64,000 bases of DNA, from contig NW_024881321.1 of the NCBI RefSeq assembly GCF_018691265.1, positions 22,728,198-22,792,197 on the forward strand. Reading direction: 5' to 3'. The translations under genes were made by a program, and so were the position numbers. Below are positions 48,728 through 62,502 of the stretch, piece after piece. The notes below the pieces were generated by a model that ran no database searches, was not told the origin of the DNA, and saw only the letters and a list, made by a program, of their open reading frames with translations. This stretch comes from Tyto alba (Eukaryota > Chordata > Aves > Strigiformes > Tytonidae). Position 1 is the first letter of the stretch. Every line of letters starts with the position of its first letter.

Positions 48728-49092
48728 TGGAGAGACCTTAGTGTGGCTTTTCAATATATAGAAGGTTGATAAGAGCGAGTCTTTTTAACAAGGCCTGTAG
48801 TGATAGGACAAGTGACAATGGTTTTAAATTGAAAAAGGGTAGAGTTAGGTCTAGATAAGACATAAGGAAGAATTTTTTATGATAAAGATGGTGAGACACT
48901 GGAACAGGTTGACCAGAGAAGTTGTGAATGTCCCACCTCTGGAAGTGTTCAAAGTTAGATTAGGTGGGGTTTTGAGAATCCTGATCCAATGGAAGATGTC
49001 CCTGACCATGGTGGGTGGGTTGAACTAGTTGATCTTTAAACATCCCTTCCAACCCAAACCACTTTATGATTCTGTGATTCTATGATACTATG
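48728..49092 (+). mobile_element. CR1 LINE 3' tail with octamer repeats
   Basis: About 365 bp covers the end of the CR1 coding region (GATAGGACAAGTGACAATGG near 48803; CACTGGAACAGGTTGACCAG near 48897) and the 3' untranslated region, ending in three octamers ATTCTGTG, ATTCTATG, ATACTATG (49069-49092). It is 5'-truncated, as is usual for CR1. Confidence 0.92.
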
Positions 49093-52000
49093 AAAACCTG
49101 GCCCCAAATTTATCTACTGTGTAATCTATCTAAAAGCACTGAGAACATTTTCCAGTAGAAAAGATAAAATACCTTAGAGTGGGTGATTACTGCCAAAATG
49201 CTTACAGGTTTACCAGAAAGAAATGTTACTAGAATTTTAATCTGTATTATTAAAAGGTCTCCTTTTTTTTTTTTTTTTTTTTTTTTCTTTTTTTTTGTAA
49301 ATCTATTTCTTCCTATGTGTAGAATTTCGGCTTTCAAATGCGGAAAGCTGCTCTTCCTTTATTTTAACATATTATTTGTTTTCTATCCAAGTCTTTATTC
49401 TGGACACAGTAAAATTGGTCTTTCAGGAAATAAGATATAACCCACCCAAAGGGACATCTGCTGCATATGTTTTGTCTCTGGCAACCATATGGTATATACA
49501 TTTTGTCAAAAAGTAATTTGGCTATTTATTTGCCAGTTACTGTGTAGTACCCAGATATTTTTGAAGCAGACTTATAAATAATACATTTCTCCACCTCTTT
49601 CTCTCTGTCACTCTCTGGTTTTCACTCTCCATTTTAAAGTTAGTAATATCATCTATTAAAAAATGTACCCTGCACAATTACAGAAGACAAAGCTCATATA
49701 ATTTTAAAAGAAAAAAAAAAAAAAAAAAAACAAACAAAAAAACAGAAAACATTTTAATTCTTCATGGATTTTTTTTCTTACAAATGTTGTTTCATAGAAA
49801 TTTAAACATTGAGCAGAAATGTCTCAAATCTGATGACATATAATTTCATGTAAGCAAATAGGAAATGTTTCAATAAGGTCAAACCAGATTATTTTGTTTA
49901 CAAGGCATCTCTTATTGTAACAGACTGCATGCTTATAACTGGATCTAGAAACCCAGTTTAAAATGCGTGTTGCAGTCATGTCATGAGTCCATACCAGGAC
50001 ATGACTTGAATACTGCCATTCCTGTTAACACCTCCTCCAAGAGAAAGAAAATCACCAGTGACTGTAGCACTCTGCAACTGGTGTTCTGAGAGATGGCAAA
50101 GTATCAGAAACCAAGTGTAGGAAATGCCATACCATGACACAGAGTTGCAGTATGAGCTTTCTAATTTTTAAGGTATCTAGAGATTGTAACCTTGAAATCA
50201 CTATAGCAGCACTACACTTGCACCTAAAATTGCTTTAGACATTTAGGCACAGGTAGTGATCCCATCTACCTTTTTGTTTCTCTTTTGGTTGCGTGAAGTA
50301 ATCCACTTACCTGTCTAGTATCAGCTGTGAAAGGTCTTTAGTGAGAAAGTGTGTTCGTTTGACCAAATGTAAACTTTTGCAATATATACAGCTGAGCTAG
50401 CTAGCCAAATTTGTCTTTGATGTTAACTCTTTAAGGTGCTATGTCTTTCCAAAAGCAGATATATATAGCTAAAAATTGGTTTTGTCCCCGTAAAGACATG
50501 AAGATATTGTAGTTCAGAAGTAAAACACACTGTTGACATGTAGAGTGGCTTGATCCCCACTGAGGGTGATCTAATTGCTATTTCCTAATCAATTGCATTG
50601 AAACAGCTGCTTTTAATATAATTTAGTAATCAAGCATTTTGGGGCATTTATATTTCATAAGATATTTTCTCAGGGTTTGTAAAACTGTAAGATACATTCC
50701 ACTCTAAGGAGGGTAAAAGTTAGAATGGACACACATGTAGTTACCCAAAGAGAAAAACTCAGTGTGAAAAACAGTATTTTATTTAAAGACTTTTCTTGAA
50801 AAAGAAAATATTAAAGTTAAATTTGATCTTTAATTGTAAATAGGGATATTTTCCAGAAGGGTTTCTGGAGCAATTTAATACATGAAATGTAAATAGCAGT
50901 TTTATATAAAAGCTGCATAAAATACTAACACTTCTGGGAATATATTTTTTCAGTATGGTTTCTTTTATCATTCACTCTCTTTATTTTCTTTTTTTCACTT
51001 TATGATCAAAACCCTTACCAGGTTTCTGTCCTGATTTTGTACCTTTTCCAGTTGTGTGGATCCAGAATAATAGTAACACACCTCATTAGTACAAGATACT
51101 TTTATATAGGCACTGTGAAAAGGGCTGATACCTTTCTGAATTTTTAGGAAAACATTTCCTCTCCTTTTCAGGCATCTGCATGAAACAAAATATATTTAAA
51201 ACAGGCAAAGTATGGAATTAAAACTTCAGAAACAGTTGGCATACCACGCATCAGTTTATGCTTCTCTTATGCCTAATTTATAAAATAATCTTAGATAATT
51301 TAGGGAGTAAAATATGTATAAGTGAATAACAAACATGAAAACCATGTCCTCGTGGCAACTGTCAGCTTCATTGCCAGCTAGATCCAACTTATTGTTTCCA
51401 AAGTTGTATATTGCTAAATCCTTCTAGAGTCTGCCTCAATTTACATGCTCAGGAGAACTCTCCTTGAAGGCAGTCACTTCCATTATCCAGCTCACTTCTT
51501 TCCATCAAGTCACAAGCAATACAAGATTTTGGACTTGTGGTTTCTTTTGTCTGATATTCTGCTGGTGTTACAAAGGTCTTTCAAAGTTATCTTGGACTCT
51601 CACTTAAAAAAAAAGTAGCATTTATCAGTGCAGTGTCTTTGTTGTTTATTGGATAAGATCCTTGTATAAACATAATTTCTCAAAAATACAAGCATAAGAC
51701 AGGACACAAGTAAACATGAATACTAAAGCTGAGGGTTCTAGAGATAAAGTTTGAGGCAAAGTAATACAACAAAGCTGAGAAAATAATCTACTTCTGTTAT
51801 TGCAGCTGTGCCCATGACAGTGTTAGATTAATTGTGAAGGTACTGTCTTACAGGTGATTTCTATAGAAGTAACTTTCAAGCCCACTGGAACTGACAAAGT
51901 CTGATATTTTAGGGCTTTCTATCATGTGGTTGGATGCATTGGTATATGGTGCAAATCCAGTTAACAACTTGTTTCTCCAGAATCTAATTATGTTTAATAA

Positions 52001-52854
52001 AAATTCACTGAAATCTTACAGTATGAGGGCAGTACATAAGTTTTTTCTTCTTGTTTGGCTGATTATTTTCAGAAGCTTGAAGCAAATCTTGATGTCTGTG
52101 ATCTCTATGACACCTTGATCATCTCGATCTGTATAATGGCTTTATCTTCCTAAGAATTCTGATTGAGATTCACCATAGAGTTCAAAAGATATTAATATGA
52201 AACAAGGCAGAGTGCCTTGTGCATCCAGACAGAAACAAAATAATCACATAAACTTAATTTCCTTAGCCTAAAAGAAATCAGACTAAAAAGAGATATTCAC
52301 AATTCAAACATTCCACCATTGTAACTTAATCTATGTAAGCATAAAACCATTAAATATAAACATTATAAATGTGCTGAAATGAGATGGGCTTTATAATATG
52401 ACAGATAAGTAGTTAGATACTGAAGAATTCTGATGTTCAGCAAAGTACTAGTTAAAGTATATACTTACTGAAAGACAAGTGACATTCAGAAGGGGAGGTT
52501 TTAAAGGCCTCTAAATGTCTATGTATGTTTTTAAAAGGCCTGTAGCATGATCTAAACACAAAACAAAGTGACTGAAACTTTTCTACATATTTGTAAGGAC
52601 AAACTAAAAATTAGAAATAGAAAGCATATGATGGAATCATATTGAAGATAGAAATGATATAAAAGAACACATTATGTAATGGAATAAGAGTAGATTGAAA
52701 TATGCATAAATTATAGACATAACCTAATTCTCTGGATTCAAGTTCCTGAACAGTTTAACCCACCATGTGATACTATTACAGAGTGATACACTTGCTATTT
52801 ATCACACTAACATGAGTAAAGAACTGTCTATGAAAAAGTGTTCAATAAAATTGT
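49093..52854. other. AT-rich sequence, no gene recognised
   Basis: Poly(T) at 49263-49286 and poly(A) at 49711-49730 are present. No open frame with recognisable content was seen. Confidence 0.5.
49263..49296. repeat. Interrupted poly(T)
   Basis: Twenty-four T, one C, then nine T. Confidence 0.9.
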
Positions 52855-53344
52855 ACTCGTGGATTGAGATAAAAACAGTTTAATAGGTAAAGCAAAAGCT
52901 GTGTGTACAAGAAAAGCAAAACAAGGCATTTATTCACCATTTCCCATCAGCAGGTAGGTGTTCAGTCATTTCCAGAAAGCAGGGCTCCATCACGTGTAAT
53001 GGTTACTTGGGAAGACAAATGCCATCACTCTGACCATCCCCTCCTTCCTTCTTCTCCTTTCTCCAAGTTTATATGCTGAGTATGATGTCATATGGTATAG
53101 GATATCCCTTTGGTCAGTTGGGGGCATCTGTCCCAGCTGTGCCACTCCCAACCTCTTGTACATGCCTAGCCTGTTCACTGGCGGGCTCGTGTGAGAAGCA
53201 GAAAAAGCCTTGACTCTGTGTAAGCACTTCTCAGAAATACCTAAAACATCTCTGTTTTATCAACTCTTTTCAGCACAAATCCAAAATATAGCCCCATACT
53301 AGCTACTATGAAGAAAATTAACTCTATCAGCCTAAACCAGCACA
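52855..53344 (-). mobile_element. LTR, minus strand, related to the proviral LTR family, U5 truncated
   Basis: Read on the minus strand it starts TGTGCTGGTTTAGGCTGATA at 53344. It shares with the proviral LTRs the U3 opening (CTGGTTT...ATAGAGTT...GTAGCT) and the exact 20-mer TATTAAACTGTTTTTATCTC (52866-52885, minus strand). Between them are a CRE-like site, a TATA box and a GC-richer R region. The sequence stops matching just after the CCACGAGT segment near 52855, so most of U5 and the terminal CA are missing and no target duplication is identifiable. This LTR type is common in bird genomes. The ends are good on the right and approximate on the left. Confidence 0.85.
53068..53090 (-). promoter_or_regulatory. 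CRE-like site next to the LTR TATA box
   Basis: On the minus strand TGACATCA (53083-53090) lies about 6 nt upstream of CATATAAAC (53068-53076). TGACATCA is one base from the CREB/ATF palindrome. Function is inferred only from the motif pair. Confidence 0.4.
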
Positions 53345-56300
53345 GTAAATATTCACAAATAGTCTGAAGTGTTAATAATCTTGGACAGTGTCAGAGAACA
53401 GCTATAACAGAAGAAAACCATTCAATAACATATAAACAAGAAAAAGTTTTATCAACTGTCAGTTTTCATGAAAAATTGAACTCGATCAGTTATTGTCAAA
53501 GGTATTTTTTAATGCAAAATAATTAATTCACATTGCCTACCCTTTACACTTACTGTACTTACATAGAGACAGCCTGAACGTGGCTGCAACAAAACAATAG
53601 GTTCTATCATATCAGGGACTGAAGGAAGATGAGAATAAAGCTTTACAGAAGCAAGCTGGTGTGGTCTTGAGTGTCTTCTAAAACTGAGTCTGAAGAGTAA
53701 ACAGAAAACTTTGAGAAACAAAGATCAGATTTTCAAGGAAAGCAGCACTACTTCAGTAAGAAGGTGGACCATGAAGCTATTCTGAAAAGCTCTTTCTCTT
53801 TTTTTCTTTTTTTTTTTTTTTCTCACTTGCTTTCAGTGATGTATTCTTTATCCTCAGCCCATCACTTCAGAAGCCTGAAGAAGAAAAGCCATTCAGAAAT
53901 GATAAATGCAGTAAACAGATAATGCTTGTCATTCAGTTCTGTAAGAAAAGCAGAATGATGAAGTAAAGCTATCATATTTATGCTCTCAAATCCTTTCAAA
54001 CATGCTTATTAGCCCTATGAGGCTACCTATGATGATACTTCTGAATGATCAGACACGATCAGACCTTTCCTGCTTACCCATCTGTGCTGGAAATATCTCA
54101 GTGAATACACATTTTAGACTTTTTCAGTGAGCAATTTCATGAAGTCATCTGGGTTGAAATCACTGAAAGAATATTCAATTTCAGTAGGCAAGACAGGACA
54201 TTTTTCAAGTATGATGTGTAGTTACCCTTACCTTTCTGAAAGAACTAAAAAAAGCTACTTGAAGATGACACAAAAGATAATTCCTGTAGGAAAGTTAACT
54301 AATGTGAAATAGATATTTCAAGCAATAAAGAATTTTATAACTTCACAACATTGAAATATATAGGGTCTTTTTCTGGGAGGAAAGTACATGAAAAAAAATT
54401 GAACGTATGAGTCTGAAATTTTCAAAGTAAAACACTGTGATAGTAAGGAGGTGAGCAAAAAGTCTCTATTTTCCTTTCATCAAACCATGGAACACCTCAG
54501 GCTTGTAAAATTCCATTATGTGTTAATAAGCTGCTAAAATAAATATTTGAAATATAAGGTTGAGCCTTTTCTCCGTTTTACCATAAAAATTGTACTTTTA
54601 CATGGAAAAGCATAATTGTAATGTTAGTTATTGATAAAAAATATAACTAAAAATGCCTGAATTTAATAAATGATTTCTTTAGATATGGTTATTTCTCTCA
54701 CCCAAAAGGGTATATGACTTTTTCTTGAAAGAAACTGAAGTAGTATCACCACTCCATCTTAAGAGGTTTCAAATGACAAATCACTACCAAAAGGGTTTGG
54801 ATAATTTCCACATAAAATTGACCCTTAAAAAATGTCAGAACCATTTACGGAGATTAATGAAAAAAGCACTTTTAGCGCTCATAATATTTTACAATGCCAG
54901 TTGTTTCAGCATGCTTCAATAAATCAGTTTTGCAAATGCATGTCTTTTGGAATACAGAGTATTACTGTTTTCATTATCCATCAAAGATGTAAGGTAACTT
55001 AGCGATAATGATCTGTTAAAGAAGGAGAGAAAAATAATAAAAGAGAGAAAAAAAATGTTGGATTTTTTTTTACTTTATGGTATTGGAAAAAAGTTAAATG
55101 TAGAATGAAAGAATAACAGATATTTTCAAAGTTAAAAGATGAGCACTTTTCCATATATTTTGAACAAAGCACAAGATAAAGTTTCAAAAATAATTATTTA
55201 AATACTCAAGTAATTGGTTTTAAAGGACTGAACCAAGACCATTTTCTAACAGCATGTCTTTAAAACAAAACAAACCAAAAAGGTTTAAAAATTATATTTT
55301 CTATCTGATTTTTCACCACTTGTCTCATGCAAGATGGTGATCTAAATGGTACTCTTGAAAAACAGTACAAGTTTTCAGATTTATGTCTGAAGTATTCATG
55401 TTTTGTAAAAAAATAGTGTTTATTTTCTATTGATACAGAGATTTTTGACTCATTTCTAGAAGTACCTGACTGTGGTCACTCTCAGAATCAGAATATCTCG
55501 ATAGGTGGGACACAGTTCAGAACTGATGCAGCAAGCCCATGTTTCTGTAACAGTGTATCTCAGGAATTTTAGTTACAGATAATTTAGTATGCTGCAGACA
55601 AAGGGAAATCATAGGACAGATTTTCTTTTGTGGTAATCTGCCAGCTGCAGAATAGCTTGTTACTTTGCCTCCACCTTGCTAGTTCCATACAGATAACGTG
55701 CAAATTCTGTAGACTAAATATGGTCAAACAACCCACTGGAATCTGTTCTGTCCATGGTGAAACAGCTCAGGTGTATGAGGATTTGACCATCAGACCCCAT
55801 AAAACTTGTTATTGCACAGCAGTGTGTGGTCCTTCAGTCTTATCCCTGTATATCCACTTCAAGGAGGCCAGTACACAGTGTCTAGTGGAGGCCTCAAAGG
55901 TTCTCTGTGAGGGGACCTGGTGAACCTTTCCTGTCTTCTCAGATGCGATTGATGTGGACTTCTTGCTCACTCTTGCAGGTCTCCATGAATAAACCTTTTT
56001 GTTTTGCTGTGCATGGGATCCGTAAGGCTTTCTGCATAGATGTTAATACAAATAACAAAGTGCCTAGGACAATGAAACACATTGTGATGCATATTAAAAG
56101 TTATGGGGCATACCTCTTGCCATAACAGCAGATGAGCATAAGATGCAGCTACTCCTTTTTTCACAGAAAGGTAAAATAGTATTTGACATGTTTATGAACT
56201 TCTATGCCTGTGAACCCCACAGACAGTTCTTGTATGTATGCTCTATTTCTGGCAGTAAATAAAGAAAAGTATAATGAATTTTAACCAATCTTCTTGTCCA

Positions 56301-57258
56301 TCATAATATGTAGGATGAAAAAGTAAAGAGAATGAACATTTTTCATTGTATTCTATGATTTCAATCAGGGTCTCACTAGCTTTTTTTCCTGTTTTTATTA
56401 ATATGAGAGCTTGAAATGCTTTTCCTCAACCACATTCTGTTGCTTTTAATATGTAAGTCTGCATGGAGTTAAATGAAGTTATGTGAATTTACACCAATTT
56501 CTCCATGTGTTTAAAATGTGCTAAGAAGTAGTCTGTAATTAATTCCCCTAACACTCAAGAAAATAAAACTATTTATGTACATACAAACCATATGTCCTCT
56601 TACATGTTTGTGTGTCTGTATGTATATATAAATTTGAAAAGTTAGATATATCCTCACAGCAATCAGAAAGTCTATCACCTATGCAAAGCCATATTCTATC
56701 CAAGTAATGCTAGTTTGGCATATTTGAAAATCATGTTAGACACCTCAGAATGAAGAAACAGCTTAAAGATAACAGTAGCTCTGGGAAAGACTTTAATTTT
56801 TAAGTTGCAGTGAAATATGCTCTCAAGATTTTCTCCATTGTAATAAAAGCTGGAAATTTAACTTTATTCAAGGGAAAATCCTCAATAATTAGATAGATTT
56901 GGGTAAGGAGGCATTAAGAAAAAAAGCTACTTCTAATGAGACCTGGTAATGTTACTTCTGCCTGCAAAGGAAAGAGAGCAAATATTGTAGCATGTGTGAT
57001 TTAACTTTAGACATGAAACAAAGAGAGACTAATATCAGAATAAAATGCACTTGTAACCAATATATTTATTCTTTAAATAAATGTTCTTAATCAGATGTAT
57101 TTAATGATCTGTGCCATGAATTTCTCATAGTCCAGGATAACAGTTGCATTGGTTGTGGAGATGATTCCACTGGCTTATATATGCCTATTATTTTTGCTGA
57201 ACAATTTGGAGCACAAGTACTTCTACATCATTCTCTGAATTGAATTTTTTCCTATGTC

Positions 57259-57279
57259 TTTTTTTTTTTTTTTTTTTTT
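57259..57279. repeat. Poly(T), 21 bases
   Basis: An isolated T run. Confidence 0.9.
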
Positions 57280-59233
57280 CCTTAGAAATTCATACTTTGT
57301 TAAATTTTGGTTTTCTGGTGCTGTGAAGTTCAACCAAGGGCTCAGAATATATGGTTGGTAATTTGGGTTAAATTAAACATGTCTCTAGAACATTCTCATA
57401 GCTCTTCATTGGGCAAACGTGGTCATGTTTGATAAATTCTACAGTTTGTGGTAAGTGAGCTACTTAGACATTTTGCTTTGTCAATCCAAGCCATGCATCT
57501 GGTATGTTGTAGTAAGGTCTTTCTTTTTTGTGACTCACTAGGCTTTGGGACACCCTGTGTGAGGCTTTACTGCTACTTACCCTGTTGTGTCTCTTCAAAT
57601 TGAAGGCTTCTCACAGAACATCCAGCATCAAAAATATATAATGAAATCTTCAACATAAATATATGCACAAAATGTCATAAACCTGTACAGCAATGTGGCC
57701 ACATTGATCTTGCCTCACTTAAGAAATGAATTTCCTTTAGTCTCAGTGAGGATAAGTAGACTTTTTAAAAGCAATTCAACCCACTGAAGATCTGGAAACA
57801 AGGACAACCTCCTCTGAGGAAAACGAACACTTAATTTAATTCCCCATAAAATGATATTACAGAATGCTAAGTAAAAGCTATGTCTTTTGTAAGCTCTTTA
57901 AAGTCTTAACTGGATTAACTTCAGGAATAATATGTATAGCTGGGAAATATTTCAGTTATGTCTGCTCCTGTGTATCCTTATATGGGGGAAATCCTAAGTT
58001 CTTTTTATATATACCTAAGCATTTAATTTTATTGAGATTCTTACTCACAAATGTATCTTCATGTGATAACTCTCTTCTGCTCCTTTTCAACAAAATAATA
58101 AAGCATTTTCTGCACAAATACAATCAAGTCACTGAACTATAAAGCTAAATATCTGTGTAAGAATTATAGTATTGGAATAACTGCATTTTGAGTCATCAAC
58201 TGTTGTCAAATTGTAAAACAGCTGCTTACTAAATTTGGAAAGGTAAAAGATCCTCTACAAAGCTTGTTACAAAGAAGGGTTTATGTCTTATTCAGTATTT
58301 AACTGAAACGATTTAAAATATTCAACTTTAGAATAAATATTTTGCAAATTGTAGCATCTCTCTGAATAATATTAGAACTAAGAAAGTAATTTCAGGCAGG
58401 AATTCAACTCCTGCTTGTGGAGTTGAATGAATATCTTAATATACAAAATGGATGAAAAAACTAATACTTTCCAAATGTTCTGAGAATTCCCATTACAAGA
58501 CCAATGGTAATTATCAAATTGCAAATACATATGCTGAATAACCAGCAAAAATATACTACAAAGCCAATTAAATATTGATAGCATCTAATATTTAATTTAT
58601 CCATCTTTTTGCTTCCCTCAGTAAAACGATAGAGAGAAATATAGAAAATCAAAGATGTGAAAGGAAAGCAATATTCTGTGGCTTTTTCCTTCCAACTGCA
58701 ACAAGTCCATGTGTTTCCAAACCTTCAAGCCCTCTTCTTGTAGTGAGGGCCAACACCAATCAAACAATAGCTCTTGAGGAAGACAGCCACATAATAGCAC
58801 CAGACTCTTTTCAACTTAACACTTCAGCAACATCCACACCTTCTAGAGTTATCTGTCAAACTGTGACTTCAGTTACAAAGATCATTAAAATTAAATATAA
58901 CATGAATGTACTTTAATTGATTTGAAAAGTAGTCAAAACTCTGTATTACGTTTCATCACACGTCAATGTTTTTAAAATATGAAGCTATGTCAGCTTTGAC
59001 TTCAGAGGACACTGTCAATAGGTTTTGTACTGGTGTTACTTTTTGCTATTTTGTTTCACTACGAAAGTGAAAGCTGCATGAAATTCTAAAATGTCCACTA
59101 GCATGACAATAAAAGTATGGAAAGAAATGCTTCTTCCTATTCTTTTCAGGACTTAGTTATCACTGTGTGTACTTCATCTTTTCTAGTTTTTACGGTTTAA
59201 TAGTCAGATTAAATTAATTAGATATAAATATCG

Positions 59234-59290
59234 TATATATATATTCCATTTATATATCCCATATATATATCCCATATGTATATCCCATTT
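59234..59290. repeat. Short tandem repeat of TATATATCCCAT-like units
   Basis: About four imperfect 12-15 bp units alternate TATATAT with CCCAT or TCCAT. Confidence 0.75.
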
Positions 59291-61287
59291 AAATATTCAT
59301 CTCTACAACTAAAGTATGAGGTCTTAATAGCAAAAATTCCAGACATGTTTCCTCCCTGGTTGTGTTTACTCTTTCCATCTCATAACATGATTTGAGTTTC
59401 TTTTGCAGTTACAAATGCAGGAGTTTACTATTTGACCCTTCATTGAAAAATCTATTTCTTTTAAAAATTGCTGAAGTTCAGTAGATTTGGAAGAACAGAT
59501 ATATTAAATTAAAATTCCCAAACTTCTATAAGAGACACTCAAACACAGAGATTCTTATGCCATCTGTGCCCAATAGTGTGTATGAATACATTGCTCTGGT
59601 ATGTGGTTGAACTGACCAATTTACAGTAAAGTTAAGCACTAAGAAAATCTCTTCCTTTTGTAGCTTTACATTTTTTTAGATTTATTTTTTTTTTTTACTT
59701 AAGTAAGCATGTTTTCTCAAACATTATTTATCAGTTTTTAACTGAATGCATACGAGTACAAGGATATTTTTGTCTGTGTTATTAGGCTATGTCACTTTAA
59801 TATTAGTTGGTATGTTTGTTTAAGAAACAATTTTTCTCCCACATTTACATAAGTAAAATGAACTGCTCTATGAATTCCTTGGACATTAGCCAGGCTCAGG
59901 GAGTTTTATTCCAGATCCTTGTATCTGAGTTAGTTGGCTGTGATCAGAGAAGGTGTGATCAGAGACGATGATGCCTGCACCCTGCCCTGGGGGTATGCAG
60001 TGTTTCACTAGAAAGGAATCCAACCAATCATAAAAGGCATTGCTTGTGCTTTGGATGGAATAACTATTTTCAACATTTTCTACTCTACTTCCCCCACAAA
60101 TTAATCATCCTCTTTACAAGTGGAAATTGATACTACACCAAGCAAAACCTTTCCATAAGCTTGTTAGAACATTTGATAGATTTTTTACAAGTGCACAAAG
60201 ATTAGTGATAAATGTGTCTGCCAAGCTGAACTTTCTTTTAAAACAAGTTTATTATACTTTAAGATTTAAAGAAACAGAATTCTTTATTTTCTACTTGTAA
60301 AATAATATAGGTCTGTTTCTTCTAACTCTCCAGGGATTTTTTTTTTTTTCATTAAAAAAAGATTTTCACAGAATTACAAATAGATAGCTCACCATGGAGC
60401 CTGATTAATTACGAGGAAAAAATATTCACATCTCTTGTTATGATTTGATCAAAATTGTAATAAGAATAAAATAACTTATTTTCTGCATAGTAATATGAAA
60501 CTTTAATGAGGCAAGGCTGAGGTCACAGCATGGAAGCTGTAAAACACTTTTTTTTAAACCTTCACATTGGAATGAAGAATAATCTTCACTGTAAATTTCC
60601 CACATCATAAAAGATTTGGGGATTTATCCATCCTTAGTACTTACATAATGAACAAAAGGAAACTGAATAGCAAAGCTATTAAGGAATTTTCCATGTTGCA
60701 AACTCCAGACAAAGGCATCAAAGTCAGTACTGCAGGAAATAAGCAACATACAAACCAGTTAAATTTCAGGCCAAATCTTATGCTTATTGGCTTTTTCATA
60801 GAACTAATTATATTTAAACAAAACCCTGTTAAAATGTTTGTAATTTAGCAATTGTTACTTATACCCACATGCTACATACTATAGAAAGAACCTAAACACT
60901 TCTTTCAGTATTTTGTATTTCTCTGAAGAGGTCAGATTCTTATAACTTAAGGTTAAATTCCTCGTTACATCCAGTCTTTCTGTGTTTTAACTTCTCTTCT
61001 GTCAGACAGGGGTTTATAATTGGTGATGAGGTGATGAGAAATAAAAAAAAAAAAAAATCAAGCACTGATATTAACACAGTGAGACAAGGGAAATATCTAA
61101 CTGCTGAATTCTGATTTTGATTGGCCTTTAATATTAGAATACAAAAAATAAGTTACTGTTCTGGGTTGAGTGAGTGGTGGAGTTTTTTGGTGGCAGGGGA
61201 GGAGGCTATCGGGGCGGCCCCCTGTGAGAAGCTTCTCGAAGCTCCCCCCAGCTCCACGTCAGCTCCACTTCTGTTTGGGAAATTGAG

Positions 61288-61322
61288 CCAATCGACTGCG
61301 CCTCTGCGATAACGTATTTAAG
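61288..61322 (+). promoter_or_regulatory. CCAAT and TATA-like promoter core of the solo LTR
   Basis: CCAAT at 61288-61292 precedes GTATTTAAG at 61314-61322. Both are intact, and initiation would fall near 61345. Confidence 0.6.
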
Positions 61323-62034
61323 AAGGGACATGGTGACATGCAGTCAGACTTGTGAGGAGGAGTTGCTACAGCTGCATGAACACCAAGGTCAGTGGAGGAA
61401 TGGAGGAAGAAAGGAGGGGGGAGGTGTGCCGGAGCAGAGACCCCCCTGTATCCTGTGGTTAGACGGCAGGGTGCCCCCCCCGCCACCCATGAAGATCTAC
61501 AGTGGAACAGACATTGATTTATGGCCTGTTGCTCCTGCTCAGATGATCAAGGTTCTCTGCCTGAAGAAGGTCGGGGTCTCATGGGAAAAGGTAGCCCCGC
61601 TGCTGTAATTCAGCGCTGGGAGGATTGCAGCATGCGAGGGTGTCCCATGCCAGAGCAGCTCGGGAAGGGCTGCAGCTGTGGGAGGGAATCCAGTTGGAGG
61701 AAGTTAGTGACCCACAATGGAGCAGTGTGGGGAATGCTGTGGCCGATGGTAGGAACTCATGTTGGAGAAAGTTTGTGGAGGACTGTCTCCTGTGAGAGGG
61801 GGACCACGATGGAGCAGGAGGAACAAGTTCTGGACAGTCCCCTCACCGAAGATAAGGGAAGTGGCAGCGCTGACTGCACCCCCCATTCCCTGCCCCAGCA
61901 CCGCTGGTAGGAGGAGGTAGAAATATCGGGAGCAGAGCTGAGCCCGGGAAGAAGGGAGGGGTGGGAGGAAGGTGTTCTCAAGATGTGGCAATGCTTCTCA
62001 CTGTCCTACTCTGTTATGTGTTGTTAGTGTCTGT

Positions 62035-62040
62035 AATAAA
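62035..62040 (+). terminator. Polyadenylation signal of the solo LTR
   Basis: AATAAA is followed within about 10-25 nt by a T-rich downstream element, the expected layout for 3' end formation. Confidence 0.6.
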
Positions 62041-62436
62041 TGTATGTTCTTTTTTTTCTTCCCCTAACGAGTCTGCCTTTTGCTCATGACCATAAAGGGG
62101 AATTTTCTCCCCATCCCAGTCCTATCTTGGACCCCAAGCCTGGCTCTCTGTCCCTTCTCCCTGCCGGAGGGGAAGGGAGAGAGAGGTGCTGCATTGTGGT
62201 TGGCTGCCAACCAGGCCCAAACCATGACAGTTACCAAAAAGAAAAGTTAAATTCATATCAATTTATTAGACTTTATTTTCTGTGTAACCACATGGAAATC
62301 TTTTTCAGTGCGACAAAGTACCTCTTCTAGCTACTTTCTGTAATATCAACTTCCCATGGCGAGTTTCAGCTTTTGGCACTACTGTAATGCAGACTTAAAC
62401 AAAGAGTACATGCAGAGTTGGAGTTAGAAAAAAGAA

Positions 62437-62502
62437 GAAAAAACAACAACAACAACAACAACAAAACAAAAAAAAAAAAAAAAAAAAAAAAAAACAAAAA
62501 AA
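62437..62502. repeat. (AAC)n followed by poly(A)
   Basis: About seven AAC triplets (62442-62463) are followed by 27 A (62468-62494). Confidence 0.9.

Larger units (their letters stand above)
53345..61151. other. AT-rich sequence, no gene recognised
   Basis: Contains a poly(T) run (57259-57279) and the AT/CCC tandem repeat at 59234. A less AT-rich block at 55630-56160 has overlapping 97- and 72-codon frames and an AATAAA near 55988, but I recognise no family. Confidence 0.45.
61157..62229 (+). mobile_element. Solo LTR, 1073 bp, with GTTAC target duplications
   Basis: The element starts TGTTCTGGGTTGAG and ends ...AACCATGACA, with the inverted terminal motif TGT/ACA. It is flanked by GTTAC (61152-61156 and 62230-62234). 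It is markedly GC-rich against its flanks. The promoter core is CCAAT (61288-61292) and GTATTTAAG (61314-61322), and the polyadenylation signal AATAAA is at 62035-62040, giving an unusually long R of about 0.7 kb. The degraded LTR at 12130-12942 on the other strand has the same plan. Open frames of 92-129 codons inside are GC-driven chance frames on both strands. It is an intact, well-bounded remnant of a lost provirus. Confidence 0.92.

Noticed and set aside
61259..61991. Open frames of 74-129 codons inside the LTR at 61157-62229, on both strands
   Set aside because: They lie in GC-rich LTR sequence with few stops by composition, overlap each other on both strands and resemble no retroviral protein.
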